Of a stretch of DNA of 64,000 nucleotides, positions 44,930 through 56,775 are shown one piece after another. This DNA comes from Phascolarctos cinereus (Eukaryota; Chordata; Mammalia; Diprotodontia; Phascolarctidae). The stretch is from assembly GCF_002099425.1 (NCBI RefSeq), contig NW_018343964.1:17356501-17420500 (forward strand). The letters run 5' to 3'. Every line of letters begins with the position of its first letter. Position 1 is the first letter of the stretch. The position numbers and the translations under genes were made by a program. The notes under the pieces are model-generated. The model searched no databases. It saw nothing but the letters and a program-made list of their open reading frames with translations, and was not told where the DNA came from.

Positions 44930-45345
44930 AAATAAAATTTTATTGATAAATTTTAGTTTTAATCACTTTCATTTTTAAATAGCCCCTCTTCCCTCCCCTT
45001 TCTAGAGAGCCATAACTTGTAACAAAGAGAAAAAAGAGAAAAAGGCAGTCCAGAAAAACCACTCAACATATTAACTAGATCTGGCAATGTATGCATTATT
45101 CTATAGTCACAATCCTTCATCTCTGCAAAGAGGAAAGATATATTTTCTCATCTTTTTTTCAGGGTCATGTATGGTCATTAAAATTACATAGCAGTCAGTT
45201 TCTTCCTTCTTTTTTTTCCTTTTCCCATTTACATTGTGCTATCCATTATGTATATTGTTTTCCTGGATCTGCTTGCTTTATTTTGTACCAGTTCATATAC
45301 GTCTTCACATACTTCCCTGTATTCTTCATGTTAACGTGGTATTTT
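44930..45345 (-). mobile_element. L1-type LINE 3' end, minus strand
   Basis: AATAAAATTTTATTGATAAA, ATAACTTGTAACAAAGAGAA, ATATATTTTCTCATC, then TTTTCCTGGATCTGCTTGC and CATATACGTCTTCACATAC. Same 3' family as 13940-15340. Confidence 0.55.
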
Positions 45346-45464
45346 TAAAAGCTTAATATAACTCAAAATAAATGTTGCTTAAGTCTATCATGTTGCCAGG
45401 ACCTCTATAAACAATAGTGCATGAGGGAAAGTATATGTCATTATAAATTAAGATACAATTAAAT

Positions 45465-45620
45465 TCAATTCAACATTTGTTAAATACCTACAAGGTACCA
45501 AACACTATTCTGGGTGCTGAGGAGACAAAGCCAAAATCCAAACAGTTCCTATCCTAGAGGAATTTATACTCTACTGGGGGTGGGGTAATAACATTTAAAG
45601 AGATTAGTAAACGCAAGATA
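45465..45620 (+). repeat. Ancient TTTATTAAGCACC-type repeat
   Basis: CAACATTTGTTAAATACCTA, TTCTGGGTGCTGAGGAGACA, TTCCTATCCTAGAGGAATTT. Confidence 0.6.
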
Positions 45621-45649
45621 ATTTCAGGACAGAAAAATGCATCATTCAT

Positions 45650-46480
45650 CCCCCAAAAAAATGTACAAATGTACAAAAAGTCTTAAACAACAATTTTCCC
45701 TGAGACATTCCTAACTGTTTGACTCAAAACCAGAAAGACAGCAGAGTCATTTTTCTCGGCCCTTCAATAAAAAGCACACAACATTTCTCAGTTCTACAAA
45801 AAGCTCCAAGCATATTACCCAGGATGTCAACTGATTTAAAATATCATCTTGCATTTGTCTTGGCCACATTAATGAGATCTGTTTTACCAATACATTTATA
45901 TTTATTATGACTCAGGGCAGATTATAGTTGTTAAAGTTTGTCCTCAGGACATGAAAACACTCCTTTGTCATTAATACATTTTGTAATATAAACCATGATG
46001 TCAGGTCAATGTAAAGGGTAAAAACTTTCCTAAAGTATGCACACATCATTTTTTAAAGCAATTGAGCCTAATGGAATAACAAAGGTCATCATAACAAACC
46101 ATTACAGCTTTGGTCTTGGCAACTCTGACCAAGAAGAACCTCCAAGAAGCGGTCATCATTTCTCCCATGTTATGGCATCCAGACGACAGGCATGGCTTGC
46201 AAATGAGTCATATGGGCTCAGGAGCGCAGTAGCGATGGGAAGGCTGGACAATCAACCATTGGATTGTTTACTGAGAGCTTTCCCAGCTGATGTTAACCAG
46301 AGCTGCTAGAAAAGAAGAGCACTCCAGCTGTCCCAGGCTCACAGACTAACGAGCTTACTTAATTGCTGGGTCAGTAATCTGGAACACCCCCATCCCCATC
46401 CAATTAGACCTACTTTATCTCAAGCCTTATCAGGTGTAAAAATATTCATCAGAAATGACATTGACAATGATTCTTTGGCA
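45650..46480. promoter_or_regulatory. Candidate conserved non-coding element (enhancer-like)
   Basis: About 830 bp without recognisable repeats between an ancient repeat and a SINE/L2 pair. The right half (46037-46480) is the most structured: a nuclear-receptor-like CAAAGGTCA, an AP-1 site in ATGAGTCAT, homeodomain cores in CTTAATTGCT and CCAATTAGAC, and GATA plus T-box-like cores in CTTATCAGGTGT. CpGs occur in GCGGTCATC and AGCGCAGTAGCGATGG. The left half carries further TAAT and MEF2-like AT-rich cores. No coding potential stands out. Function and depth of conservation are inferred. Confidence 0.45.
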
Positions 46481-46754
46481 TTGGCCTCTGGTCTTTCACT
46501 TAAAACAGCAATTCTTTTGAGGAAAGGAGGAGGTGGGAATTGGGGAAATTGACTTGGAAGCTTGTCAAAACCTGAAATTATTCATGCCAATGCAAAGACT
46601 GGGATGGAAAAGTAAGGGAGGACTGAAGGGCAAAGAACTGTTGGATTTTCATTGGAGATAAAGAAGTGAATAACAGGCCCAGAGATGTTGTGAAAATAAA
46701 TAAATATTAGCCATGGAAGGCAAAGGGTATGAAGACTTCACAGTCATAATAATT

Positions 46755-46840
46755 GAAAGTGGGGGACATTGGGTGGAATTCAAACCCATGTCTCTCCTGA
46801 TTCTAAGTCTGTGGTTCTTTCCGCTGTACCATACTGCTTC
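46755..46840 (-). mobile_element. tRNA-SINE head fragment, minus strand
   Basis: GGAATTCAAACCCATGTCTC and TTTCCGCTGTACCATACTGC read as the antisense start of a MIR-like SINE. Confidence 0.5.
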
Positions 46841-46844
46841 ATTT

Positions 46845-46985
46845 GTGTTGACATCAATATCTCCCCCATTAAATTATAAGCTCCTTGAGGACAGAGACTA
46901 TCTCTTGCCTCTTTTTGCATCCCTAGAATTTAGCACAGTTCATGGCATGTGGTAAGCGTTTAATAAATATTTACTGACTGACTGA
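46845..46985 (+). mobile_element. L2 LINE 3' end
   Basis: AAATTATAAGCTCCTTGAGG, TAGCACAGTTCATGGCATGT, GTTTAATAAATATTTACTGA with a GACT-repeat end. Confidence 0.8.
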
Positions 46986-47299
46986 ACTCTGCTTAATCAA
47001 AGACAATTTTATGGGAAGGGCCAAGTTTGAAAGAGAATTTCATGACCTGGATGAACCCAGCAGCCTGAAAAAGCAAGCATACCTTCCATGGTCAGCTGTT
47101 TAGATATTGGTAGAATCTCAGTCTTTTAATATCAAATCACCTAATCACCCAGAATGCTATCCAGCATTAATCTAAGTTAAGTATTTCACAAAACATGTGC
47201 CAAAAGAGATATTGTCATGTATCATTTCTTGTCAAAGTTTTAGCTGGGAGTGAGGAGTAAGGAAAAGACTTGGAATACTGACCTTCATCTATCACTAGT
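46986..47299. other. No recognised feature
   Basis: Unique-looking DNA. Confidence 0.4.
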
Positions 47300-47460
47300 G
47301 TGATACAGGGGAAAGAGGGGTGAATTTAGAGTCAGAGAACCTTGGATGAAATCCTTCCTCTGCCACATATTGCCTAGGTAAGTCTTTTAACCTCTTTGGA
47401 ACTTAATTTTTTTCTCGATAACCTCCAAGGACCCTCATAGCTCTAAATTTAAAAATCCCA
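47300..47460 (+). mobile_element. MIR-like SINE
   Basis: TTTAGAGTCAGAGAACCTTG, CTTCCTCTGCCACATATTGC, GTCTTTTAACCTCTTTGGAA, then CTCATAGCTCTAAATT. Confidence 0.6.
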
Positions 47461-47664
47461 CTAATTCTTGCCAATCCTGACCACCATTCCCTACTCCTGG
47501 AAAAAAAAAAGGAAAAGATGAATAGGTAGATGAGCAAAGTAGGAGAGGAAAGGAAAAAGAAAGAGGCTGAGGAAAGATGGGCCCTGTGAATTAGAGGGAG
47601 AGAGAAGACATTCGGGAAAGAGAGTAGACCAAAATAGAAAGGAAAAGTGGGAGAATTTGGGTGG

Positions 47665-47712
47665 CACCTTGTACATAGTAGGTGCTCAAATATTTGTTAA
47701 ATAAATGAAAGA
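47665..47712 (+). mobile_element. L2 3' tail
   Basis: GTACATAGTAGGTGCTCAAA and TATTTGTTAAATAAATGA. Confidence 0.65.
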
Positions 47713-48699
47713 ACAGGAATATCATTCTACCTCACCCCCAGGCCCATTTATGGGTTTAATTTTGTTATTATCTGTAATATCTCTAAATCTGTTTCTGCCC
47801 TATTATTATTAGATCAGCTCAGTTGGAGAAGATTCATGAGACACAAGGAAGATCTGGAAACTTTCAATGACCTAATGAGACAAGGTCCCAGACTTCTGGC
47901 CCATGATCTAGTTTTTTTTCCCATCTGACTCCCTAATGCTTTAATAAGTATTTGCAGAACAAAAATTTTCAAAAAGCTTAGAACTGGAAAGTGAGAAGAG
48001 GGGAAAGTTGAGAATAGGTTTGCTTTGCTAACTTTCTTTTTTTAAACTCTTGCTCTGAATGTATCATTAGTTATTTCTCTAACATTCTTCATGTTTTGCA
48101 GACTTGCTCTGAGCATATATTTTCCCCTTTCTACAACTTGCTGACTATCCTTCATGTGTGCTTGTATTCCATTTATCCTTTATTTGCTGTTCAAAGGGGT
48201 CTTGTAATATATACAGATATAGATATAGATATAGATATAGTTATTCTGGACTTGACAAACACAAACAAGCAGAGACTTTTCCAAATACAAATAGAAAAAG
48301 AGGGCCATATATGAAATAGTGAATTTCTATTACAGTCTCTATGCAGTTCGATGTTTTAAAGTATGTAATAAATTTAACATATTAGTTCCAAAGCTGTCCT
48401 GCTTATCTGCATCTCCCTCTGAATTTCTGTTCTTTTCTGAACATTTTCAAAAATAATATGTTTAAATTTTTAAATAATTAATTTTAATTTTAAAATTTAC
48501 TTTAAATTTAAAAGTAAAGAAAGATATCAATTTTTATTTAAAATTAATTTTAATTGATGCTTTTTCTTTTTCCTTTTGCAAGTTTTTTAACTTTTTTTTT
48601 TTACTTTTGGCTCTCCTCTCTCACAATTCTTCCTCCCTGAATTAAAAAACTCTTTCAAAGGGGTTTTATTCTTCTAAAAATCCTTCTGAAGACAGAAAG
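47713..48699. other. AT-rich intergenic DNA
   Basis: Holds a (GATATA)n stretch at 48216-48241 and a very AT-rich TTTAAATTT patch at 48460-48550; no gene or named repeat. Confidence 0.4.
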
Positions 48700-48975
48700 A
48701 TGCAAGGATCTTTTTTTCCTCTGATGAAACTATTGTAGCCTTCATCTTGTGAAGAAGATGAAGATTCTGTGAAGAAACTTTATTTGGTATCCTGAATGAA
48801 CTAAATCATTTGGTACTATGTTCTCAGAAGTGAAGAGAAGTTACATGTAGTTACAATGAGTATTTGAGATAACTCTGGTTGTGATTTTTCTCACAGATAA
48901 AATAGCATAAATAATTATGTCTGTTTTAATATTTGTCTTTGTTAATAAACTGTAATTTCAGTAAAAAAAAAATTC
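48700..48975 (+). repeat. LTR-like fossil repeat, copy 1
   Basis: Shares TTGAGATAACTCTGGTTGTG, ATTTTTCTCACAGATAAAAT, ATGTCTGTTTTAATATTTGT and TTAATAAACTGTAATTTCAG with 58850-59270 and 61985-62400. The 3' part has the A-rich poly(A)-signal look of an LTR. No internal region seen; broken and old. Confidence 0.45.
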
Positions 48976-49094
48976 TTCCTACTACAGAAATGCCATCATC
49001 TCTAAAACTGAAATTTGCAACATGAATTCCTAAGGCAGCAATCAACAAATGTGGTTTATTATTTAATTTGGTTGCCCCATCATTATATAAATGA

Positions 49095-49352
49095 CATGAG
49101 GCAGCTAGTCAGTGAAATGGATAGAGCATTGAACTTGGAGTCAAGAAGTCCTGAATTCAAATGTAGATTCAGATACTTATTAACTGTGTGACCCTGGGCA
49201 AGTCACTTGGCCTCTATTTGCCTCAGTTTCCTCTTCTACAAAATAGAGATAATAGCACTTATCTCCCAGGGTTGTTGTGAGGGAAGAAATTATTTAATAG
49301 CTGCAAAAACTGTGTCGTAAACCTGAAAGTGCTACATACATGCTAATAAAAA
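49095..49352 (+). mobile_element. MIR/MAR-type SINE, full length
   Basis: GGCAGCTAGTCAGTGAAATG, TTGAACTTGGAGTCAAGAAG, GTGTGACCCTGGGCAAGTCA, GCCTCAGTTTCCTCTTCTAC, CAGGGTTGTTGTGAGGG, AAAGTGCTACATACATGCTA. Head like MAR1, 3' half like MIR. Confidence 0.85.
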
Positions 49353-49354
49353 GA

Positions 49355-49640
49355 ATATTCCATTTACACTGGTAATCCCATCAAATGCAGAATTAAGGAC
49401 TTCATTAAATAATGCCACATTTCTTCCCCACTTGTCAAAATATCCAGTGCAAATGCTTCTCCTGCTCTTCTTTTGCCAGTGAGACATTTACCTCTCCATC
49501 ACTGTTATTCTTCCCGTTACCACTCATTAAAATAATGTGTTATATACAAATTCTAGGGCCCACAACATTGGCTGCTTCACTTGCCATTTTTAAGCAAAAT
49601 GCTCCTTTGGAGCAAGCTTTTGAAACCCCACACTCATCAC
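49355..49640. promoter_or_regulatory. Possible conserved non-coding element
   Basis: Repeat-free, AT-rich block right after a MIR/MAR-type SINE, with TAAT-rich motifs (TTCATTAAATAATG, CTCATTAAAATAATG) and no coding potential. Weak support. Confidence 0.22.
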
Positions 49641-49789
49641 ACTGACCATACTGTCAGGCTGGGTTGGTGTGTGTTAGTTTTGCTAAACTGTTTCCCCCCT
49701 CTTCTTTTTATTTTATATTATTTGTTACTGGCTCTCAGGATAGGGAAGAGAAGAAGGATATAGTTGAAATATAAGCAAAGTGAACATTG

Positions 49790-49970
49790 ATTTAGAGCTG
49801 TAAGTGACATTAGAGATCACCTAGGCCAACTCCCTCATTTGATAGATGAGGAAACTGAGACCCAGGAAGATGATGACAGAGTTAGAAGTGGCAGAACCAG
49901 GAATTGAACCCCTGTTCCTTGACCCCAAAGCCAACCCTCCTTCCACTGCACTAAACTGCTCAACTTTGGG
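49790..49970 (-). mobile_element. Old MIR-like SINE
   Basis: GATTTAGAGCTGTAAGTGAC, AGATCACCTAGGCCAACTCC, GATGAGGAAACTGAGACCCA, GGAATTGAACCCCTGTTCCT, TTCCACTGCACTAAACTG. Confidence 0.68.
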
Positions 49971-50188
49971 TTTACCTTTTTGTTTTACAAAATATGTCAA
50001 TAAAAATAATTTTTTAAAAAGAAGCTTCCCATATCACCTGAGATGTTTTCTGTGACATAGCCTTATAAAAAATAGTTTTCATGCATCATTTGACTCCCCA
50101 TGATTTTTATGAGTTTGTCACCATTTCTCTTGCCCCAACTACCCCCACGTTCTCGTAGTTCTTTGACAATGTTTGTCTTTGGTACATG

Positions 50189-50189
<1 letters not shown>

Positions 50190-50247
<58 letters not shown>
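50190..50247 (+). repeat. (TC)n microsatellite
   Basis: Perfect CT run of about 58 bp. Confidence 0.94.
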
Positions 50248-50250
<3 letters not shown>

Positions 50251-50669
50251 CTCCCAGATGTATATGTTCTCTTCCTGGTCTAGTCTCTCCAATTCATAGC
50301 CAGTGGAGTTGGGGGGAGTGTAATATTCCCTCTGTACTAACTCCCTCCTTCCTACCCTCATTTTCCCCCCTTCTCGTCCTCACTTCTTTTAGCCCTCACT
50401 TCTTTCTCTTCCTGCCCTTCCTTCTCCCTCACTTCTTTGCCATCAATGCTCCCCCACCCCCACCCCTTCCTGCCCTCTAGTAAAGACACAAGGGTCTGCT
50501 TTCTCAAGGTACTCCTGAGCCTAGAAAGTCTAGAAGCTTGATGGCATCACTGCTGGACTTCCCAATTTCTGTTGGCTCTGGGTGGATGAGAACAGTTTGT
50601 TCCAACAGCCTTGAAGATAGCTGAAGCAGGTGTTGTAGAGTGTTTAGAGTTTGATCAGGCATTGAATAC

Positions 50670-50840
50670 ACCAAGGTCATCCACTGCATCCCAGGTCACA
50701 TCAATGACTCAGGAAGAGAGAGTAAGACTGATGACTTCATGCAACTCTGCCTCACTTATATCCAATTCATTGCAAGTCAAGACTCCCCCCCTCCAATGTC
50801 ATTGGTCCTCTTTTGAAAGGAAGGATGAACAACAACAGTC
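50670..50840 (+). mobile_element. Non-tRNA-like marsupial SINE (unnamed, copy 3)
   Basis: CCACTGCATCCCAGGTCACA, GAGAGTAAGACTGATGACTT, CTGCCTCACTTATATCCAAT and an AGGATGAACAACAACAG tail. The middle GGACCCAG segment is decayed. Confidence 0.6.
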
Positions 50841-52499
50841 CCACAGGGTATGACTACTTCTTTTCAATCAATCATAAAATACTTCCTGTGTGATGTCATG
50901 GGCTTTCATCCAATGATCAAATCACTCCACACCTCCTAAATTGATTAAGGACTTGTTTGCACTTAGTTTACATCTTTGATTAAAATCTGGGCCCACTGCA
51001 TTACATTGGGGTCAGATTATACCCTCCCTCCCCCTTACACTAGACATACACCTCTCTTGGGCTATGGTGGGTGGGTAGGCAGGTAGTTAGGTGGAGGCAG
51101 TGCCTGGCAGAGACTGAACTCTGGTGGCTATTCAACTGCCCCACTTGCCTCAGTACCTCTAATATCTTTCTCAAAACTTAGACACCTAGCATCTCACCTG
51201 CCCCTATTCACATCTCAACCTGTGAGACTTCTCTAGAGCAAGGGAATAGTAAGAAGATCTCTTTAAGGTCTGCTCTCTCTTTATCAATGGATCAAAAACA
51301 ATGATTGCAGCAGGTTTCATCTCATTTTCAGTCATAAAAGCAGGACTCTAGTGTAACATTAACTGAGACTCTTCTTTTCCAAAATTTCAATTATGGATCT
51401 GTAGACTAGTGTATGGAGCAAGCACAGGAAAGGAACTCCAAGGAGAAGGTGGATGGTTCAGTTTGCTTTGCTGTGTATATCTATCCCCTGCTGTAAGGAC
51501 ATCTGAGGAATCTCTTTGGTACATATTCCTAATACCATACTTCAAGTGGAATGGGTGAGGAGGGGTGGGAGGAGAGTAGATGTTTAGTACCTGGAACAAA
51601 TGGCACATCGACACTGCCTCTGGCATTAAACAATTCATTAAACATGAAAAAGAAACAAATGTTATGGGTTTTAAACAGTCCTCGGCTAAAAAAAAAAACA
51701 TTGGCAGCAATTCCTAGATTCTAGGGGTGACCAGAGAGTCATTTTTCACATAGAGTCTAAATATGAGATGCAGGGGAAGGAGGCTTATAGAACATATATT
51801 GCTGTAGAGAAATAGGGTCCCCAAGTTTGCAGAGCCAGGGGGACAAGGAATATAAGTAAAGGTGTAGGGCGTGATGACTTCTAAAGTTCCTCCCAGCATA
51901 GGGATTGCTGAGGGAAGGTGGTGTTACAGAAGGGCTACAAGAACTTTGCCCCCATGTAAAAATTTAGAGGGTGCTGAGAGTGCTTGTATTCCTCTGTGGA
52001 AGAAGAGGGGGGGTGAACCTTATGGCAGGGTGGAATGTATCATAGGGAGATGTCACAGGATCCTCAGAGCTTTTTGGAGGCAGGCTCCCACTAGGAACCA
52101 GAAGAGTGGCTCATTGAAGCTCTGGCTTATTTTCAGGGGGTTCTCTTGGTGGGGGGAAGAGAACGTGGAGGCCATAGCTGGGAGAACCAAGCTGTAGCTA
52201 GATTTAGGGGTGAGGAGGCACAGGAGAGGGAGGCTCATTGTAGCCTCTGCCCATGACAACCCGTCCTTTCACGGATGACAATGATGGGATGAGGGAAGGG
52301 AGGCAGGGATCATGGATATGCAGATCATTTGCCAGCTACTTCATCTCCTCCTCCTCCTCCCCCAACCATTTTCCCCTCACACACAAGGTTAGGGGCAGGC
52401 CCAGACCCCTGTTCCTCCTGAAGGAGGCTGATTTATTGGAGTAGATGAGCTTAGAGGCTAGTATGTACCACAGAAAGACTGGGGTGGGGGGAGTCTTCT
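50841..52499. other. No recognised feature
   Basis: About 1.65 kb of unique-looking DNA. Short open frames on both strands have no recognisable domain. A (CTC)n patch lies at 52343-52358. Confidence 0.4.
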
Positions 52500-52680
52500 A
52501 GCTCAGTAACTACAAGAAGGACTTGGGAAACCTGGATTCTAGTCTCTGTTCTAACATTAACTATGGGCATTGGTTTTATTTTCTATGAAAATGAAGCAGC
52601 TGGACACAGTAGTCTCGCAGGCTTGTTCTAATTCTAACAGTCTTTGAGATTTGGGCTCCTTTTGACTCCACCTCAGCTCA
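52500..52680 (+). mobile_element. MIR-like SINE, decayed
   Basis: ACCTGGATTCTAGTCTCTGT, AACATTAACTATGGGCATTG, CTTGTTCTAATTCTAACAGT. Confidence 0.45.
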
Positions 52681-52784
52681 GCCTCGATTTCAGTATGAAT
52701 TGAACAAGCCATGCTCTGTGACCTTGGGGAAGTCACTTCCCCTATGTAGTACCTCAGTTCCCTTCTCTCTAAAACCAAGGGAAA

Positions 52785-52990
52785 GTGGCACAGTGTAATA
52801 AATAGAATACTGGATTTGGAGCATTGAAAACCTGCATTTGAATCCCCCCCTCTCACTTACCAGCCATATTATCTGGGGCAAGTGATTTAACCTCTTTTAC
52901 TCTCAATTTCCTTATCTATAAAACAAGGAGGTTGGAATAGATGGCTTCTGAAGGCCCTCTGAGTTCTAAATCTATGATCCTATGTTTCTA
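52785..52990 (+). mobile_element. MIR-like SINE
   Basis: GGCACAGTGTAATAAATAGA, TGGATTTGGAGCATTGAAAA, GGGGCAAGTGATTTAACCTC, TTCCTTATCTATAAAACAAG, GAGGTTGGAATAGATGGCTT. A further stretch at 52700-52770 (GTGACCTTGGGGAAGTCACT) belongs to another decayed copy. Confidence 0.65.
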
Positions 52991-53585
52991 GGGAGTTGGA
53001 CTAAATGATCCAATTATAATTTATCAATTAAAATTATTACAGGTCTAATATTGTCATGAAACGTTGAGGATTTGGGGGGAGAGAATTTGGTTTCAAGTCT
53101 TCTTTTAGCTTCCGCCTTAGAAGCATCTATTAGATTTCTGTATGGGTTACTACTCCATGTTTCCAATTGGCCTAATATTTTATCTCATAAATATACACAA
53201 CAATTGCTCATTAAAAATCATTTTCTTTTCCTGAATAAGGGAAGTGTTTGGCTTCCTAAAGTCACTTTTCCCCCTTCTTTTCCTTTTTTTCTGATGGTCA
53301 GGACTTTTCTTCTCCAGTTCTTATTTAAGGGGGGCTTTTTCCACTGCTAATGCCTCTAGTCATTGTCACTCCTTCTCAGAGCAATACCCGGATCTCCTGA
53401 AAAGATGGACAGATATCTACAAATAGAACAGTGTTTTTAAAAGTCCTCTCAGGCCCCAGCCCCCTACCCCCAAACTCCTCGCCATGTTTTCCAGTTTTTC
53501 AGTCCACAACATATCTATGTAGGTATCACGAACATAAGCAGACATCCATTCATACACACACCCTTTAGAACACTGAGAATGATAA
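52991..53585. other. No recognised feature
   Basis: AT-rich; ACAATTGCTCATTAAAAATC near 53200 is a homeodomain-type patch but isolated. Confidence 0.4.
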
Positions 53586-53845
53586 TGATCATAGTTAGCA
53601 TTCATATAGTGCCTTCAGGTATGCAAAGAGCTTTAAATATATTATCTCACTTGAACCTTCCAGCAACCTTGTAAGAAAGGTGCTGTTAATATCTCTCATG
53701 TTACAGATGAGGATACTGAGACTGAAGGAGACTAAGTGACTGGCCCAGAGTCACTCAGTCAGTGAGTGTCTGGAGTGGATCCAAATGCAACTCCTTTTGA
53801 CTCCAAGTCTATCACTCTCTACACTACACCAGCTAGCTAGCTGCC
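53586..53845 (-). mobile_element. MIR-type SINE, full length, minus strand
   Basis: TAGCATTCATATAGTGCCTT, ATATTATCTCACTTGAACCT, TGTTACAGATGAGGATACTG, GACTGGCCCAGAGTCACTCA, and a CTACACCAGCTAGCTAGCTG head. Confidence 0.82.
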
Positions 53846-54984
53846 CTGAGACAAATCGGTATTGTGTTTATACAAACCGTCACAACGACAATCTCAGCAG
53901 AGCCTCACTATAAGCATTGTCCATGCGTCTAGTGACCTGCGTCCTTAGGACAGGTTACTAGAGACCAAAGTAACGGGGCAAGTTTGGGCAGAAGCCTAGT
54001 TAGGGTAAGCACCACCAAGGCCTGAGCCTGAGCAAGGAAACAATAATAACAGGTCACACAAGGAAACTAATAGGATGGCACATGATCTGCATCTAAAATG
54101 GTACTAGATGAAAAGGCCATTAGCCTTAACATAGGACCACCATGCCTTGGAAGATTCTAGCTGAACAAAGGGGCACCTATGGGCATCCATACTAAAAGAT
54201 CTAGAAACAACAGCTTTTATCTACATCATCAAGGAAAGAATAAAAGGAACATTCATCTGCCTCACACTAGGAAAGGGATCTCTTCCAGTGGATTGATTGC
54301 AGTTGAGTGTATGGATAGGATGGGTGCAAACCCTATAGCCAGCTGCTTAGCCTTGGGTATTGATGTAAATTACTTCTACACACAGGAAAAAGTCATGAAC
54401 ACTGCTGTGGGAAAATTCTTAATTCTAGAAGAATCTTTTAGAGATATGCTTGGTAAAAATTACTTTTGTGGAGTACATGGGGATCATGAATTAACACATA
54501 TAAAGAGCTCTGAGAACTTTAAGTCAGTATGTGAATACCACCTATGATCATTCCTATTACCCATTGTTATAAGGAGAAAGATCCGGACCTATTGTCTATG
54601 CATCTAAATCCAACGGGGAATGGAGACAATTTTTCAGATAAACAAAACATTTGTTTTAATTATTAGACATTTCAGGCAAAAGTAAAGGACTAGAACAAAA
54701 TTTTCTGGATAAATTGCCTTAATTTTCCACTTCACTACCAATGTGTAGAAATCCAAGAGCAACATATAGCACAGGCAACCTTGTACTTCTCTCAGACTCA
54801 CCTATAGCTCCACTTCAGAGCTGAAAAGTCCATTGCCTATTGGTTACTTTTTATTGGTCACATTTTTTTATTGTAGTCACAGTAAAATGACAACAGGTAA
54901 AGTAGGCACTGCCTACTTTAAAAAGCATAAAACTCTTTTTGCCCACTTCCTATGAGATACAGATCTAATTATATGGCAGAGTCT
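53846..54984. other. No recognised feature
   Basis: About 1.1 kb. It includes a 122-codon open frame at 54179-54547 with no recognisable domain or homologue, treated as chance. No repeat identified. Confidence 0.4.
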
Positions 54985-55075
54985 AATAGTGATGATAATA
55001 TTTGACATTTTTCTTTTATGTAATAGCACTTTAAGGTTTACAAAGTGCTTTACATATATGATCTCATCTGAGCCT
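54985..55075 (-). mobile_element. MIR 3' part, minus strand
   Basis: AATAGCACTTTAAGGTTTAC, AAAGTGCTTTACATATATGA, TCTCATCTGAGCCT. Confidence 0.65.
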
Positions 55076-55195
55076 AGAATGTAATGCCACTGAAGGCAGG
55101 AATTGTTCTATTGTTGTCTTTTTATTATCAGGCCCTGGTCTCACATAGTGTCCTGCACAGAGTAGCTATTTAATAAATGATTGATGAATTGAATC
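55076..55195 (+). mobile_element. L2 LINE 3' end
   Basis: GAATGTAATGCCACTGAAGG, CACAGAGTAGCTATTTAATA, AATGATTGATGAATTGAATC. Confidence 0.7.
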
Positions 55196-56204
55196 AAATT
55201 GTTGTTTAAACAGTCGACAAGGTTAGCCTTCTTGCCAGGAAACTGAAGGAAGGTGGGGAGGGAGGTGGAAGTTTTAACAATGAAAGTAATTTCCATTTAT
55301 TTGTGGTTTTAAAATATTTTAAAATTTTTATCAGGATCTTGCTACAAAGAGATAAAATGAGGTATATAGGGGAGAAAATTCAAATGAAATTCTCCTGCTT
55401 CATCATATTTAAGAATTGTTAACTCAAGCAGTAGAAAAATTAGACATGTCTCTGTTTATAACAAAGTAACAAGGTCTCTTCTTGCTTCATTTAAAAGTTT
55501 CTTCAGTAGTGGCTCACTTTAAAATCACATTACCACGTTTCTATTTCTGTCCCACAGACTCCAGAGCCTTTCAGTATTAAATTTTTAACATGGCATATCT
55601 GGTGACAAGACTTCCCACAGCTACACAACTAGTGGGCTTAAGAAAAGAGCCCGTAGAATTTGGTTACAGACTTACTATCTATGCATTTATGACATCGATT
55701 TAGAACGACTTTAGCAGGTTAGATAGAAATTCAACACGTCCACAGCAAGTAGCACTCTAAAGGAAAATCCTGAGTTGCAACTCTTCTCTTTTGTCAATTC
55801 TTCAAGGTTGGAATAGCCGAAGTCACACACGGACTGTCTTCTAGGCCCTTAGACATCCTGAGCTCACCTGCCATCCCTAAAAGGTTCACTATTTATCAAA
55901 TACACAAAAATCTTAGGACATTCTCACTTCTCTAGGCATTGACCAAGATACAACTTAAAAGCAGTTAAAGCTTTGAAATTATACATCTAAACACACTTGA
56001 TAATTTGTCCTGAATTTTAGGACAATTTCATAGCTGGTGACTTTTATTTGATTGTCATGCTGTTGTCATCTAGTCCAGAGATGGCAGAATATATCAGGGC
56101 AAGGATATATCGTTTAAATCCTAACCAACTCTATCTAAGAAGCCAATTGTGCCAGGCCCGTGTAGGGACAGCCAATGTATACCTTTTTAAAAGCCCCAAA
56201 CATG
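55196..56204. other. Unique DNA, possibly including the distal MTARC1 3' UTR
   Basis: No repeat recognised. Minus-strand AATAAA motifs at 56043-56048 and 55296-55301 are candidate transcript ends. Confidence 0.35.
56043..56048 (-). other. Candidate poly(A) signal for MTARC1
   Basis: TTTATT on the plus strand reads AATAAA on the minus strand, about 1.2 kb after the MTARC1 stop and past two SINEs. Another AATAAA lies at 55296-55301, about 1.9 kb after the stop. Either could end the transcript. The hexamer alone is weak evidence in AT-rich DNA. Confidence 0.25.
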
Positions 56205-56465
56205 GAATGAGATAATAATACTAATAGAACAGTTACATGGCACTTTGAGGTTTCCAAAGTATTTAACATATTATCCCATTTGAGCCTCACAACAATCTCA
56301 TGAGGTAGGTACTCTGGACATTATTATCCCCATTTTACAAGGAGGAAACTGAGGCTCAGAAAGGTTCATTAACTCACCCCTGGTCACACAGCTATGTGTC
56401 AGAGGCAGGATATGAACTCAGGATTTCCTGAGTACAAGACCACTACTCTATTGTGTCACATTGGC
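56205..56465 (-). mobile_element. MIR, full length, minus strand
   Basis: GGCACTTTGAGGTTTCCAAA, CCATTTGAGCCTCACAACAA, TTATTATCCCCATTTTACAA, GAGGAAACTGAGGCTCAGAA, GTCACACAGCTATGTGTCAG. It is in the same orientation as MTARC1 and probably within its 3' UTR. Confidence 0.85.
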
Positions 56466-56547
56466 TTTCTAAAGGAGACGAGGAAGAATTTCAGTGTCTC
56501 TTTGAGGGTGACTTAATTGTTATTCAACTCTTCCCAAATAGGTATTT

Positions 56548-56775
56548 AAACTAGGTGGTGTAGTGGATAGAGGACTGGGCCTGGAGTTAGGAAGACTCAT
56601 CTTCCTGTTCAAATCTGACTTCAAATGCTTACTAGCCACATGACCCTGGGCAAGTCACTTAACCCTGTTTACCTCAGTTTCCTCATCCGTAAAATGAGCT
56701 GGAGAAGAAATGGCAATGCCAAGAAAACCCCAAATGAAGTCATGAAGAGTTGGACATGGCTGAATAACAACAAAA
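56548..56775 (+). mobile_element. MAR1-type SINE
   Basis: CTAGGTGGTGTAGTGGATAG, GTGACCCTGGGCAAGTC-like core, ATGAGCTGGAGAAGAAATGG and a GGCTGAATAACAACAAAATA tail. It lacks part of the CACTCCAGTATCTTTG segment. Opposite in orientation to MTARC1. Confidence 0.88.

Noticed and set aside
54179-54547. 122-codon open frame on the plus strand
   Set aside because: No recognisable domain, low-complexity-free but unrelated to any family I know, no promoter or poly(A) context; length is within chance for AT-rich DNA of this size.
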